A model generated the notes under the pieces. That model was not told where the DNA came from, did not search any database, and was given only the letters and a program-made list of their open reading frames with translations. The position numbers and the translations under genes are program-made. From Chara braunii (Eukaryota > Streptophyta > Charophyceae > Charales > Characeae), in the NCBI GenBank assembly GCA_003427395.1, contig BFEA01000049.1:4038469-4080706 (forward strand): 42,238 nucleotides of DNA, read 5' to 3'. This document shows, piece after piece, positions 1 through 10,375 of this stretch; positions within the stretch are counted from its first letter, which is position 1; the number at the start of each line of letters is the position of its first letter.

Positions 1-420
1 CGCTGCCATTTTTTTTACGGTGTTCCAGCACGGCGAGGCGCCGCCGTCTTTTTTCTACGGTGGTACGGCACGGCGGAGCGCTGGCGTTTTTTTTTTAGGT
101 GGTACGACACGGCGAAGCGCTGCCGTTTTTTTTACGGTGGTCCAGCACGGCGAGGCTCCGCCGTCTTTTTTTCTACGGTGGTACGGCACGGCGGAGCGCT
201 GGCGTTTTCTTTTTTTTTAACAGGGCACAGAGCGACGACGTGCTGCCATTTTCCGACGAGAGTTCGGCACGGCAGTGGAAATGCGACACGAAGGTAGGAC
301 GTGCGGCACGGCAGTGGAGGGTTTTTTGTACGGCGCTGAAAGTTTTTTTTTGTTTTGGCGCGGCGTCTGCTTTTCTTGGTGAAGGTCTGCTACCATTGGT
401 GTGTACGGCAGCAGCAGCGT
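1..420. repeat. GC-rich/T-tract minisatellite with 117-bp higher-order unit
   Basis: Subunits of about 39 bp each consist of an ACGGTGGT.C.GCACGGCG core followed by a run of T. Three subunit variants (starting near 17, 56 and 97) repeat in the same order from about 133, so the same variant recurs at 55 and 172, a 117-bp period. Beyond about 215 the pattern decays into single motifs such as GCGGCACGGCAGTGGA. Reading frames on both strands here are low-complexity by-products and are not called as genes. Confidence 0.8.
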
Positions 421-1599
421 GACATGGTGGCGGTTGACGGCATGCGACGATACGAAATCTGAGCGCGACGGGCGGGTTTATTTTTTTATGCAGCATATGA
501 AATAAATGTTTTGTAGATGGGACTACCCAACACTACCAGTAGTGAGGGACCACTAAGGACCGGCTGGGATCAGTTGGGATCGACGCAGGACGTGGTGAAT
601 TTTTTGGGACGAGTGCGGCTCGCCATTTTCGCACTTGGGACTGCCGCGAGTGAAACTTGCGAGTCGGGAACAGTCCGGGACAAGCAGCTGGCCCAAGACT
701 TACCTCGGGACTGCGGTTTCTTCGGCGACGCGTATATGTCATTTGGCTTTCTTGAGTGAGCCACGACGCGTTCGACACCACTTCACTCGAGGTCAGTCAG
801 TGGACGACTTAGACTCCCTTCACACCTGTGTGCACCCACACATTGCTTGATCATTTTGCTTTGAATGTTCAGGAGAAAGGATGAGTGGGGTTGTGGGCGT
901 CATGCATGAGTGAAAAGGTGGGTCTGACGTGAGTAGTGGGATTTTGCTTGTCTTCTTTTGATCGTGTTGTGTGCGTGGTGTGCAGGTGAGTAAAAAGACG
1001 AAGATGTTATTTGACAAAATGACGGAGAGTTTGACCCTTATCTTTTTCCGTTCGTCAGTGAGTTGAGTGAACTTGCTTGCTATTTTTGAAGGATAATCGA
1101 TGAGTGCCGTGAGAAAAGAAATCTTGATGACAGAAAGAGAATCAAAGCATAACAAATTTAACTCTTCCCAAGGAAACTCGTTTTATCTTGAATGATCTTA
1201 TCTACCTATACATGTCTAAGTGGTTCTCATTCTCTATCACCTCTGACTTTTTTCGTCCAAATTACCTTGAGTTTAAAAAACGAGAACAGTTAAAACCTAC
1301 TTGGGGTGAACACATTCTCTTTCTCCAGGAAGCATCTGGGGCGGGGGTTCGTTGCTTTAGGAGTCGGCCCTGTTATCGACCGAGAGTGGACCGTTTCTAC
1401 GGGGGGGTACTTTGCCGGTTCGGTGGAGACGGCCTGACTTCTGAGGTCCGAGTTTTGTGCTCGGGCGAGGAGGAGGAGTACCCCAGACCACTTACTAGAG
1501 GGAGAGACATCTAACACTTCAAGCAATGCCCCTGATCAAGAATCATTCGTCATCGAAGAAAATTGAGAATGAGTAAAGATGAGAATGTGTGCCTAGTCT
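421..1599. other. No gene recognised; short palindrome and GGGAC-rich patch
   Basis: I see no conserved protein domain or RNA gene here. A 14-bp dyad, CACTAC-CA-GTAGTG, lies at 531-544. The motif GGGAC or GGGAA recurs about seven times between 520 and 715. On the minus strand a short ATG frame from 764 runs into GAG|GTAAGT near 710, which resembles a splice donor but has no other support. From 780 to 1599 I see nothing recognisable. Confidence 0.4.
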
Positions 1600-2290
1600 T
1601 AGGTCGGCGGTAGGTCAGAATGAATGACTTTGGCGGCAAGTCTCATCAAGTCAAAACTAAGGCAACCGACAACCTTGTCGGTTGCAGTGAGGTTATTATC
1701 AGTAGTCAACTCGTTGTTGGCGGTTGTTTGATTGTTTTATGGTGTGCGACCCGCGGTGGTCGGATTTTATTCTGATCTTGTATTATTGAATGATGAATTG
1801 TTTCTTTCAATTATCATTTTCGATGGGATATATATTCCTGTCGACTACGGTCGACTTCTTTTGACGTAATTGTCTGTGAATGTTATAATTCTCTTTGGCT
1901 ATATGTCTAAGGGACTAGGATAACTATTTGGGTTTCACGCTTGGTTGAGACCGTCCTAGTCGACCGGCGTACGTTTCGTACTTAGGAGATCAGCGCCCTA
2001 GGAACGGATGACGTTCGGGTCCGCTCGGCGTTAACCAAGTGTATCTATACTACAGCGAACGAGCAAACGCCCTCGGCTGACTTACCTCTGCGACTGCATT
2101 TAAAGCTTTCGCATGTGGGTCGGTAGCTCGGTAGGGATACGCCCCTAAGGGTGGTGACAGCCCTTTAGGGAAGCAAGCTTATGCCCCGCGGAAACCTGTC
2201 CTGTCGTAGGGGACCGCGGGATGTATAGCTGGCGCACCCGGCCAGAGCGGCGAGGGGACGATGCGCCCACACCCGTTTCGACGGCATGCG
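1600..2290 (+). repeat. LTR-like dispersed repeat, left copy
   Basis: The stretch about 1910-2265 aligns by eye, in the same orientation, with about 31240-31640. Shared landmarks in the same order are GGGACTAGGA, GTCCTAGT, CTACAGCG.ACGAG, TAGCTTTCGCA.GTGG, GTAGCTCGGT.GGGATACGCC, CTGTCCTGT.GTAGGGG and GGCTGGCGCAC-type blocks. The right copy belongs to a sequence that ends in CA and is followed by a tRNA primer site, so this copy is read as a fragment of the same LTR family. Homology upstream of 1905 is weak. Confidence 0.6.
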
Positions 2291-2365
2291 GGATGTTATG
2301 CGTCGTTTCCTGAGTTGTCTCTTAAGTTATGTTTTGTTTAAACTCCTGCGTGACATGGCCGGGAG

Positions 2366-2387
2366 GGCCCTCGTTCACGCGAGGGCC
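2366..2387. other. Perfect 8-bp hairpin
   Basis: GGCCCTCG (2366-2373) is complementary to CGAGGGCC (2380-2387) with a 6-nt loop. It lies between the LTR-like repeat and the left arm of the inverted repeat. No U-tract follows, so it is not called as a terminator. Confidence 0.6.
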
Positions 2388-2401
2388 GATGCGCTCGACA
2401 A

Positions 2402-2995
2402 CGCTTCCCGTAGGAAAAGTGTCGTCTCAGAATTTATACTGCCCGAATATGAAAACCGAAATAGTCCTTTAACTCTAGAAAGTCAAATTTTGTCTAACTC
2501 CTTGAATTAGTAAAAATTTGGGCAGCATCTCCTTTAGAGAAGTAGACTTCCCAGATTTACACTAAGTCAGATAAGAACTCGAAATAAGACTTGAGTCCTA
2601 TCAAGACAAAATTTAACTAACTCCTTAGATTTGTAGAAATTTCGGCAGCGCTTCCCGTAGGAGAAGTAGCTTTCCAAGATTTATACAAAGCTAAGTACCA
2701 AATTTGAAACGACTTTGACTTTCCAAGGTCGAATTTTGTCTAACTCCCTGAATTAGCAAAAATTTGGGCAGCACTTCCCCTAGAAAAGAAGGTTTTCCAA
2801 ATTTCTACTAGGCGAAATATAAACTTAGGGGGGGAAAAAAAAAAAAAAAAAAAACTTAGACCAAAAAAATTGAACTTTGAAAGTCAAATTGAACTAACTC
2901 TTTGATTTTGTAGAAATTTTGGCTGCGCTTCCCGTAGGATAAGTACCTTTCCAAAATTTATACAAATGATCCTAGAAAATGCAGGAATTTAACTA
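2402..2995 (-). repeat. Tandem repeat of about 120-130 bp, about 4.5 units
   Basis: Each unit has TAACTCC.T.AATT.GTA.AAATTT.GGCAGC followed by a TTCC..TAG.A.AAGT segment, TTTCCA.ATTT, and a less conserved half. Two subtypes alternate (GGGCAGCA versus CGGCAGCGCTTCCCGTAGG), so the real period may be a dimer. One unit is interrupted by a run of G then A at about 2829-2854. The same array occurs reversed at 29385-29985. Confidence 0.8.
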
Positions 2996-3194
2996 ACTCC
3001 TATAACTCTAGCACGTGCCGAGCATCTAAGGCAACTGCCTATTAAACTAAATCTCAGACTAAGTAAAGCTATCACTCAGCAATATGCACGTCCAAGCCAC
3101 AATGGTAAGTATTCTCACCCAGTCCGGTTGAACCTTGTCAACAATAGTTCACTGTTTTTCAATGATTTATCCCTTATTCCCAGCTTACATAAGG

Positions 3195-3925
3195 CATAAA
3201 GTTAGACTATCCAACTTAGGAATAATTGTCTAGCTCGGCCATTGAATATACACAAACAGCGGGCACCACAACTTTTCTCTTCTTTGGGCATGTGACTAGG
3301 TCGTCCAACTTTGTATAATGTCTAGTCGCCCTGAATTGTTTAAAATAGCCCAAGTTATATATATCTTTCCGCACTTAGTCTTTTAAGGTAGCATATGGCT
3401 GAACCGTTCAACTTAGAAACAAGGTTCAACTTCCCCCTTCGTGCCACCAATTTATTCTTAGTTGATACTCTCTTCCTTTGTGATAAGCTATAGTCAGACC
3501 ATCCAACTTAGGAACAATTGTCTGACTAGCCTGTTCGTAAATAGAATAGTATTAGAATATAGTAAAAAATTATCCTTTCGTTCCAGCATGTGTGTGGCTC
3601 CAGACTAGACCATCCTTCGCCTGATCCTCCCTCAGAATAAACAAGAAGAAGTTCAAGCCATCCAAACTTATGGAACAATTTCTCAAACTCCCTCTTTCAA
3701 AAACAAAAAAAACATCAGAAACACCAAAATAAAGCAAGGCAACCAAGCGATCCAACTTAGGAACAATTGTTTGGTCCCTGAAAAAGCAATCACAGACAAT
3801 CCTCGCAAGTCAGAGCAACCAGACCATCCAACTTAGGAATAATTGTCTAGTCCTTCAGACAGTCAAAATAACATAGTACTAGGTCGTCCAACTTAGAACA
3901 ATGCCCAGCCTCTGGTTGACCTAGT
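3195..3925 (-). ncRNA. Array of conserved-loop, variable-stem hairpins, left arm (putative structured RNA)
   Basis: Eight hairpins are visible, each with a 17-24-nt loop close to AATTGTTCCTAAGTTGGATG (minus strand), while the stems differ. Plus-strand stem halves include 3203-3207 with 3228-3232 (TAGAC/GTCTA), 3294-3299 with 3322-3327 (GACTAG/CTAGTC), 3400-3405 with 3423-3428 (TGAACC/GGTTCA), 3491-3499 with 3520-3528 (TAGTCAGAC/GTCTGACTA), 3651-3657 with 3682-3688, 3742-3746 with 3771-3775 (ACCAA/TTGGT) and 3819-3824 with 3845-3850. The last copy is near 3885-3915. On the minus strand the imperfect pairs are mostly G-U; on the plus strand they would be A-C. Calling this an RNA is inference. 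Confidence 0.5.
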
Positions 3926-4049
3926 CAATCACAAGCATAACCACCCTCCTCCCGCCTTCTCCCAATGCAAAACCCTTTTCACAGTTTGACTTCAAGCAAA
4001 CAACAAGAGTGAAACTGAGATTGCGCATGTCATCCTTCACTTAAGTCTG

Positions 4050-4510
4050 ATTTATATCCTAAAAGTCAAAGGTGAAGTCAAATAGGGATGCATGCAGTAT
4101 ACTCAGTCAAACTATAGCAAGACGTACAGATAAGGGTTTAAACTGGGTTTATAGAAGGAGAGAGAGATTACCACTCAGTTCCCTGCCTCCAAAACCTCGC
4201 CTAGGTTTCGGCAAAGATCTTGCAATCGGTGGGGCAACCTCCCACAGAGGCCTTGGCACGGATTACGGGTTGCAATCCCGCCTACCGCCTTCCTCTCAGA
4301 ACCAATAGACTAGATTTAGAGTAAGAAGGGCAGAAAGAGAAGCATTAAGTCCCTCAGATCCAAGAGTGCTGCACTCAGACTCGCGTGAGAGGGCCTTGAT
4401 CCCTTGATACGCCTGAGGGCCCCGCAATCATGGTCAGGGTGACGCTGCAGCTTGGTCAACAACAGTCAAACTACTAGCTGTTGACTCCCTGACAACTCTC
4501 CCATTCGCAG
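4050..4510 (-). repeat. Conserved block of the left arm
   Basis: The reverse complement matches 17275-17720 closely, with shared landmarks AAACCCAGTT, ACCACTCAGTTCCCTGCCTCC, CCTAGGTT, GGTTGCAATCCCGCCT and GAGAGGGCCTTGAT. It contains a frame (4072-4308) without any recognisable domain; the right copy does not preserve that frame, so it is treated as non-coding. Confidence 0.7.
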
Positions 4511-6385
4511 CAAAGACCTCCTTTGTAGAATTTAGCCACTCTTTCCAATCACGCCGCTTCTACGTCTAACGAAACTTACAACAATGCGGCCCTGAAGATT
4601 GCATTCGGGTATAACACATCCTCAACGCTCTATTTAAGACGCAAATAAAACGCGACAAAGGCTAGACGGGTTGCCGCATTTGCAACAAACGTTCACTGCA
4701 AACGTTAATATTACCAAGCCTTACTACCGCAGCCCCACACTTTCAGTAGGGCATAATGCATAAAGCAAACATAACGAATGCATTGGTGCGTCGGTATCCC
4801 GCACAACGAGGCTTAACAGGCCCAGGCAGCCGCACAACACTGATGCATGGATCACATCAACCTGCAGTCATTTGATATCTGATTAGAACTCAATCAAACC
4901 AAGGCGTTTACAACAAATTTCAGCGGCGCACAACCACTGCGTGCACAGCGAAAGCCTCAGCTATCTTTAGCTCAACGACCAACAATACTCACACACCACA
5001 TTAGCACGGAGCTCGGCCCAGTACCATAGTAGCAGAGGCATGCAATAGCAGCAGTGTCTCCTCCCAGCTAGAACAGGACGGCGACAGTACGAACAGGTAA
5101 GATAATGACTGAGTGCGGGATAACCCCCACCCTGCCGGGAGTAGCCGAGAGGTGGGTGTGAAGTGCATGACCGTAAAAACATAGGTGTATTCTTCAGCAG
5201 TCCTCAGTGTACGAGCGCCTTGAACTCTGCAGGCTCCAATCAGCAAAATCCTAAGCGTCGGATATCTATTGCGAGCCTAACGAAGGGGAGGTTTACCTTC
5301 AGGATCACAAAGGTAGGACATAAGGTTACGAGGCTTCGATCCTTGTTCCTCCGCCTGCAATCCGAAATCGAATCTTCTGCTTGCTTTGCCTTTCTCTTGC
5401 CCCTCTAGACCATGTTTGCCTTCGATCCCTCCCCCTCTCCCTCGTACGGGCACTCGTTATGCCTGTGCTTTGTCGACGAGCCCCACAAGTGATGTAATAG
5501 AGAGCTTGTGGACTGCTCTTCAGCCATATCCGCAGCAAAATAGAGAAGGACCACTTCCGCCGGTAGGATAAGCCAAACCAAAATGAATCTTCCGTCCAAA
5601 TACGGAAAGAGACATTTGATATTATCGAAAACTCCCACTTCCAAGGCGCAGCCTTACTTCTTCATAGCACAAAACCTACAACTTCTCTCCCAGATCTAAC
5701 TCCACCATTGTATTCGCAGTATTAAAAAAACCCCGTTTAACATTTTTCCTCTTTCAAATTCGATCAGAAACGAGTAAGGTATGCCCATTTTCCCCTCGCT
5801 TCCCCATAGCTCCACGCAACCTTTTTCTCTTTTAATTCTTATTTTACTAATTAATCTTCGAAACTAACTTTACCATCGCACCCGCCCACCCCGAAAAAGC
5901 TAGGAACGAGACTACGGGCGCGCAATCATCTTTCTCCCGTTTGCCATACTCGTTTATGTTGCCTCCGCCATCTTCGTTTCTTCTATTGTTGAATGTTCCC
6001 GGCGCGAATTCGCACCTAGGTCCATTCCTTCTTTTCTTCCCTTTCGTCGCTACGTCCAGCCTCTGGTCCGCTCCTTCCTCCTTTCAGCTAGTCTCCCTTC
6101 CGCCAGTCTCCCCGCCGGTGCCGAACTGTGCGCTAACCCAGACACCACAAGGGCGCTAATCGACACAGACAACGGTCGGTGGTCATAGAAAGTGGAAATC
6201 TACTACGGAGTGTGTAACAATTTTTACCAGCCAGGTCGATCCACCCGACAGCGGATGGCGCCGAAGCGCGCGACCTACGCTCGACCGCTGTGGTGACCCC
6301 AACGTCGCGTTGAGGAGGGCGCAAGGCCTGCGGTGAGAGTGGTGAGGCGGGTCCTTGTTCAGCTCTTGGTGGTAGTAGGCGAACA
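4511..6385. other. Left-arm interior, no gene recognised
   Basis: Several short frames exist on both strands, but none shows a domain and none is preserved in the opposite arm. The pyrimidine-rich frame at 5941-6159 looks compositional. The section is bounded by well-conserved arm blocks. It may contain unrelated insertions, because its counterpart at about 15000-17275 aligns poorly. Confidence 0.4.
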
Positions 6386-7506
6386 CTCAAATGAGGACTT
6401 CAGCCGCTGCAATCTGCGGCCTCCGCCCTGGTAGTGGTAGACAAGCCCAGGCAAAAGTCACCGCGTTTTTGGGTCTCAAGGGGCATGCCCATGACCAAAC
6501 CTCTCACAACAAATCATGGCCGGCGGACGATGCCCCCACAGAAAGCTCCCGCCATTCAAGTTTCTTCCGACTCGTGGGCTAATCACCCACTGGCTCGCAT
6601 GCACGTTAATCTCCTCGGTCTGCGTTTTAAGACGGGCAGGATAAAGGAATTTTTCTGGCATCCCGAACACGCAGGAACCTGTAGGTCAGCCAAAAAAGAG
6701 GTGTGCGTTCAAGGTCCCCGGCTGCCTCGACAGTCCCTCCTAAGTCCAGTGTCGTGTTTGACTCGAGGAATAATAACAATAATGAAAATAAGCTAATAAT
6801 CCTGATAAAATAAAAATCACAACGCGAAGGGAGGGGAAAAAAAAGGATGCTACTAGTACCACCTCAACACCGCGGCGGCAAAACCAAGCGGGATAGCCAC
6901 ACGAGGCCCTCAACCCCTTTGGTTCCTTCACAACGCTCCCATGTTGTCGCTCGCTGGTCTCGATCCCTGAATCTCCTGGCTGAAAGTATGATATTGTAAC
7001 CAATAGTGCGAGACCCAAGGCTGACCCTAGTACTAGCGGACACCTATATAAGCGGGTACCACGCGGCTCGCGGCTCTCTAAAATATTCCAAGGCTGCACC
7101 CTCAGCCTACCACCTCAGACCACGACCGTCAAGCCCTTGCCCACCGCACGTTCGTCCCCTCACATACTCTGATCATTACTCAATGTCGCACTGTCGTCGA
7201 TGCCGCCCTCCGTATGAGCGTACATGCCACGGTCAAACGTATTAATCAAAAGACGAAATCCTTTAATCCTAAATTAATTCAAAAACGAAACTTTGGCCGG
7301 CAGCCACGCCGACTTTGCAATCATCAACCAGAAGAGAGATCACGCGCGCTTAAGCCTGCGCGCCTACACACTCTTTAACCATTCAGCCAGTGTAATCATC
7401 AGACACAACCGCGACTCGCGCGGTGTACACAGACTTTAAATCAAAATCGTTTTCTGTCACTTGCAAAACCCAGGGTGGATACCCTTGTAAGGGTATTCAC
7501 ACCGAC
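6386..7506 (-). repeat. Conserved innermost block of the left arm
   Basis: The reverse complement matches about 13932-14985. Shared landmarks are CTACTACCACCAAGA, GGACCGAGGAGAT-AACGTGCATGCGAG, GTGGGTGAT-CACGAG-CGGAAGAAA, ACTATTGGTTAC, AGAGATCACGC, GGGTGGATACCC and TTTTGCAA. At the tip (7479-7496) lies the near-palindrome ATACCCTTGTAAGGGTAT. The break with the next sequence is at CACCGAC (7500-7506). Confidence 0.75.
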
Positions 7507-7532
7507 AACGTTTCCCTCTGAAAGGAGGAAGG
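7507..7532 (+). mobile_element. Left part of an old, interrupted LTR
   Basis: The sequence GTTTCCCTCTGAAAGGAGG followed by AAGG corresponds to the internal LTR segment GTTTCCCTCCAAAAGGGAGG seen at about 11705 and 8030. It continues at 12540, after the insertion 7533-12534. The start of this LTR is missing because 7507 abuts the arm tip. The last five bases, GAAGG (7528-7532), are the target duplication of the inserted element. Confidence 0.8.
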
Positions 7533-8346
7533 TGTAATGACCCACCAAAACACAGACTAAGAACACTGCTGATTTCTGGGATTCGCCACTGGAATGTATG
7601 CCTTGCTGAGATTCCCGCATTCTGTTGTGATTTCTAAGTCTGCGTGTGTGCGTGCCTGCTGGCCTGTGTGCCTGTCTGAGTGCTTGTCGACCTGAGTGTG
7701 TGTGTGACCCGCAAGGGTACTTGTTGGTTGAAAGGCCCCACAGGGCTGGTACTTACATGTGGCCGTGACTTCGAGGGTTGCAGCGGGGAAAACACTGAAA
7801 TAGCGGGGGTAGGCCCGTGACACTTAGAGCAGCGGGAAAAACACTCAAGTAACAGGTAGGCCGGTACCACTCCAGTAGTGGTAGAAGTGTCGGGTACTGG
7901 AGGCCGAGCAGAAGAAGACAAAAGTTAGCATTTTTAGAGGCCCAGTAGAGGTAGGTTAGAGGTAGGTCGGTACCAGTCCAAGTAGCCTAAGTCTAGGGCC
8001 TGTCCATACGATATCAAAACCTGCACTGATGTTTCCCTCCAAAAGGGAGGAGGTACCGGTTGCTGGGAGGCCGGTCGACCTAGGAAGTCACCACCCAAGA
8101 GGCCAGTAGGCCGCTATATCTTCGGGAGGAGCAAGAAGCTCCTCCTCATTTGCGGTGTGCAAGGATGGGCGACATACTGATGGAGCCAAGCGCTGGACTT
8201 GGGAGCGCTGTCTGGAGGAGGAGAGCAGCTGAGCGCTCAGCCTGGCTATGGCGAGCAGCCCAGCCTGAGGAGGAGTAAGAAGGGGGCGAAGGAGGAAAGT
8301 GGCGAGGCACCTACCTGGCTATGGTGGACACCATCTTCACCACCAC
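7533..8346 (+). repeat. 5' LTR, 3'-truncated
   Basis: It aligns closely to the 3' LTR from 11233 and to the solo LTR at 34141. It runs to GGACACCATCTTCACCACCAC and then departs from the 3' LTR (about 12018) into pol. It lacks roughly the last 520 bp, including the LTR end and primer site. A CTATATC motif near 8114 is followed by the hairpin GGAGGAGC (8125-8132) / GCTCCTCC (8138-8145). Confidence 0.85.
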
Positions 8347-9841
8347 ATACATGTGTGAGCTCGATGCCTTGCAACAGGCGCTCACGCATTGGAAGCACTA
8401 CCTCTTGGGTCGTCACTTCAAGGTTTACTCAGATCACCAGACCTTGCAGTCGATCAAAACGCAAATTGATCTCTCTCCGACGCTGACCCGCTGGTTGCAT
8501 GACATTGATGTTTACAATTTTGAACTGAAACACAAGAAAGGTTGTTATAATCGTGTTGCGGATGCTTTGTCACGTCATCCTGAGTTTTTAACTTGCCTTG
8601 TGAGCTCATATGACATCCGAAGGAAACTGAAGGAGTATCTGGTCAAACACATTGCCAAAAATCTGGACCTTAGTCCCATCCTTGAGCAGATTAAGGCTGA
8701 CCCTAGCAGCCAGCTCGATTTTCATGAGTGCGAGGGTCTTGTATTCCGACGGTATGGGAAGTTTGACCGTTTGTGTGTACCCAACCATGCGCCTCTCCGG
8801 ACTCATTTCTTGGATTTGGCACATGGTCGGAGTGGACACTTCGGCTTTGAGAAGACTTATGGAAGTCTTTTGCAGCCGTTTGATTGGCCGGGAATGAAGG
8901 GATCTGCTCAGAAGTTTATTGTTGAATGTCAAGTCTGTCAGAGAACCAAGGTCCATAGGCATAAGCCTTAAGGCCTGCTGAAACCCCTCACTATTCCTGA
9001 TGGACCCGGTGAGTCGGTTTCCATCGATTTCACGAATATGGGAAAGGTGAGTGAGGGAGGGAATTCACAAGTCATGGTCATCCGTTTCTCCAAATTTATG
9101 AATTTGATTCCTTTATTTCCTCATGCCCCAACTGAGCTTATGATCGAGAATTCCATCTGCAGTACATTCCGCACTATGGCCATCCGAAAACTCTTGTGAG
9201 TTATTGGGACACCAGGTTCATTGGCAAAGATTCGAAGGATTTCACCTCTCAAATCTACGACATTAAACTCAACATGACTTCTGGTCGACACCCCGAAACC
9301 AATGGGCTGGCCGAGGAAATCAACCAGACCGTCTTTCATTTACTTTGCCTGCTAATTGTTCTCGATCAGAACACGAGGGACAAGGAGTTACACAAAGTGA
9401 AGGGGTTGTACAACAACTTCATTCACTCCGTGACTGGCATGACACCGAATCAGCTGCAATATGGTTGGCAGTTGCACAATCCTCCTCTCTCCTATCTATT
9501 CCCCGATCGGTCACCTGGACTGGCGCCCGGCATGCCTTGCTACAATGCCAAGTATGCACGCTTGCTCAAAGTTGTTATCGCAGCAATGAACAAGCGCTAG
9601 CATGCCATGATCAAACATGCTAACAAGTCACGCAAACCAGGGAATTTCTAAGTAGGAAGTTATGTGTGGATCAAGATGTCTGAATTTTCGGAAGAAGAGG
9701 GAGTAGCACGAAAGCTTCTTCTAGTGTACTATGGTCCTTGGCAGGTTCTGAAGGTGGTAGGAGATGACGAGTTTGGTCCTTCATACGTAATCGACATACC
9801 TCCTCATCTGCGTACGTATCCGGTCTTTCACGCATCCAAAC
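8347..9841 (+). pseudogene. Ty3/gypsy pol remnant: RNase H C-terminus, zinc finger, integrase
   Basis: The first frame (ending TAA at 8969-8971) begins inside the LTR and enters RNase H at CELDALQQAL. It carries HWKHYLLGR, SDHQTL and VADALSRH, typical of the RNase H tail, then the H2C2 zinc finger (HGRSGH ... CQVC). The integrase core starts after the stop with SIDF, the first catalytic Asp. A frameshift near 9190 leads to a second frame with SYWDTRF, where the usual second catalytic Asp after Ser is replaced by Tyr, and then HPETNGLAEE with the catalytic Glu. TAG at 9598 and TAA near 9649 interrupt the C-terminus, which ends with VWIKMSE, YYGPWQVLKVVG and YPVFHASK before the hAT insertion. 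Protein activity is very unlikely. Confidence 0.88.
9834..9841. repeat. hAT target-site duplication, left copy
   Basis: ATCCAAAC here is repeated exactly at 10846-10853. Eight-base duplications are the hallmark of hAT-superfamily insertions. Confidence 0.88.
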
Positions 9842-10061
9842 CATACTTGCGGCGCATGTCGTGCGCGACACTTGCGCACGTGCGCTGCATAGCGCAGCGC
9901 GTGCACAACGTGCACCACATGGCCTAAATCAAGGGTTGACGAAAAAGAAAAAAAAAAATTGGGGGGAGGGGTGCAAGTGAGAGGGGAGGTTATCATAAAA
10001 ATGAAACGGGGCCTGCACAATTTTTTTTGGGGCTGCTCCAAGGCCCGAAATTTTTTTTTGT

Positions 10062-10087
10062 CCCAACGTTCGAATTTGAACGTTGGG
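10062..10087. repeat. 26-bp near-palindrome inside the hAT-like element
   Basis: CCCAACGTTC (10062-10071) and GAACGTTGGG (10078-10087) are perfect inverted copies around GAATTT. It is flanked on the left by a run of T. Confidence 0.8.
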
Positions 10088-10312
10088 TGAAGTGATCTCC
10101 CGCCCAGGCCGCCAGACACTTCACTCGTGTCCACCTCGTCCTCGTGCCGCCATCGTCATCAAAGAGTCGAAGACCCTTGGCCGTCTTCACGCCCCTGCCG
10201 TCTTCACCAAAGTCTTCCATCGGCCATCCTCCATAGTCGGGCAGCAGCGTGAGGCCAGCCGCAGGGTTGGAGGCTTACCAGTTCGCCGGTGCATTGCTCA
10301 TCCTATCGATGG

Positions 10313-10315
<3 letters not shown>

Positions 10316-10375
<60 letters not shown>

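Larger units (their letters stand above)
2405..7506 (-). repeat. Left arm of a giant imperfect inverted repeat
   Basis: Read on the minus strand, this arm matches the right arm block by block in the same order. 7505-6400 matches 13932-14985, 4510-4050 matches 17275-17720, 3925-3195 matches 17850-18443 plus 27521-27700, 3190-2925 matches 27700-28015, and 2950-2405 matches 29385-29985. The divergence is high, with many indels. The part 4510-6385 against 15000-17275 is only weakly alike. The arm carries a tandem repeat, the hairpin array and a few conserved blocks, but no recognisable protein. It could be an old non-coding mobile element present twice in opposite orientation, or an inverted duplication. 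Confidence 0.8.

Noticed and set aside
3195-3925. CRISPR array
   Set aside because: Repeated units at irregular 55-125-bp spacing with similar spacers in both arms, no cas genes and a eukaryotic setting; the constant part is a hairpin loop, not a repeat with unique spacers.
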